From Planococcus sp. CP5-4_YE (lineage in GTDB: Bacteria; Bacillota; Bacilli; Bacillales_A; Planococcaceae), in assembly GCF_019042655.1 (NCBI RefSeq), contig NZ_JAHPZO010000011.1, forward strand, positions 26,177 to 90,176: a DNA stretch of 64,000 nucleotides, read 5' to 3'. Below the pieces are notes generated by a model. The model had not been told where the DNA came from. It did no database searches and saw nothing but the letters and a program-made list of their open reading frames with translations. The number at the start of each line of letters is the position of its first letter. Within the stretch, counting starts at the first letter, position 1. This document shows positions 63,991 through 64,000 of this stretch, in pieces. A program made the position numbers and the translations under genes.

Positions 63991-64000
63991 ATGTTGGGTT
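63991..64000 (+). CDS. Start of a downstream gene (partial)
   Basis: ATG at 63991, with AAAAGGAG (63973-63980) 10 nt upstream, opens a frame MLG... that runs off the window. Too short to identify. Confidence 0.55.

Overview
The window is chromosomal DNA from a low-to-mid GC Gram-positive bacterium, most likely a member of the Planococcaceae (Planococcus or Planomicrobium type, order Bacillales). Evidence: strong AGGAGG-type ribosome binding sites with frequent GTG and TTG starts, lipobox signal peptides, a SAM-I (S-box) riboswitch, Bacillus-type PerR, Fur, Zur and cre operator sequences, and the gene families present. This assignment is inference; no rRNA, tRNA, phage, transposase or CRISPR array was seen. 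Gene starts below were chosen by ribosome binding site spacing, so many differ from the longest possible reading frame.

Layout. 1-3000: tail of an upstream gene, a cytidine/guanine-type deaminase, then the peroxide-defence operon ahpC-ahpF (minus strand) under a near-consensus PerR box. 3.3-9.5 kb: a Gfo/Idh/MocA oxidoreductase, a sarcosine/N-methyltryptophan oxidase, then a SAM-I riboswitch in front of a polar amino acid ABC transporter and mmuM, which reads as a methionine-salvage unit. 9.6-20.3 kb: esterase, Fic protein, YdeI-like protein, Yip1 membrane protein, PadR regulator with DUF4188 partner, katG with a PerR-like box, a 7TM diguanylate cyclase, DUF4256 and LURP-one-like proteins. 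20.5-25.7 kb: peptide-binding lipoprotein with an M42 aminopeptidase, a lipoprotein, a 57-residue zinc ribbon, and an orphan Fur-box-controlled siderophore-binding lipoprotein.

25.7-32.2 kb is the most notable unit: two Zur-type boxes, one just downstream of a good promoter, precede a complete nickel/peptide-type ABC transporter (five genes, mostly overlapping) followed closely by a MATE exporter. It suggests zinc-starvation-induced import, perhaps of a zinc-chelate, with a coupled exporter. 32.4-42.2 kb: two tiny membrane proteins, tag, mqo, GNAT, an ECF S-component, a K+ channel, SRPBCC-SDR pair, and a 1037-residue SWIM/SNF2 helicase. 42.7-50.6 kb: pgeF, a CoA-type NUDIX, ilvE, TetR, a HAAS membrane protein, and proBA. 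50.6-54.9 kb: DUF4395, mgtE, a DHFR-family protein, nhaC. 54.9-60.4 kb: a siderophore ABC operon (ATPase, binding protein, two permeases) divergent from a TrxR-like ferredoxin-NADP reductase, with two Fur boxes lying on the two face-to-face promoters; then a cupin. 60.4-64 kb: MFS transporter, a second diguanylate cyclase, and the first codons of another gene.

Metal and peroxide homeostasis is the recurrent theme: PerR (ahpCF, katG), Fur (two siderophore loci, ferredoxin reductase) and Zur (ABC-MATE operon). Three GC-rich dispersed repeats with imperfect inverted-repeat ends (about 4393, 45434 and 63801) and an 85-nt nested hairpin at 42510 are the main structures not explained by genes.
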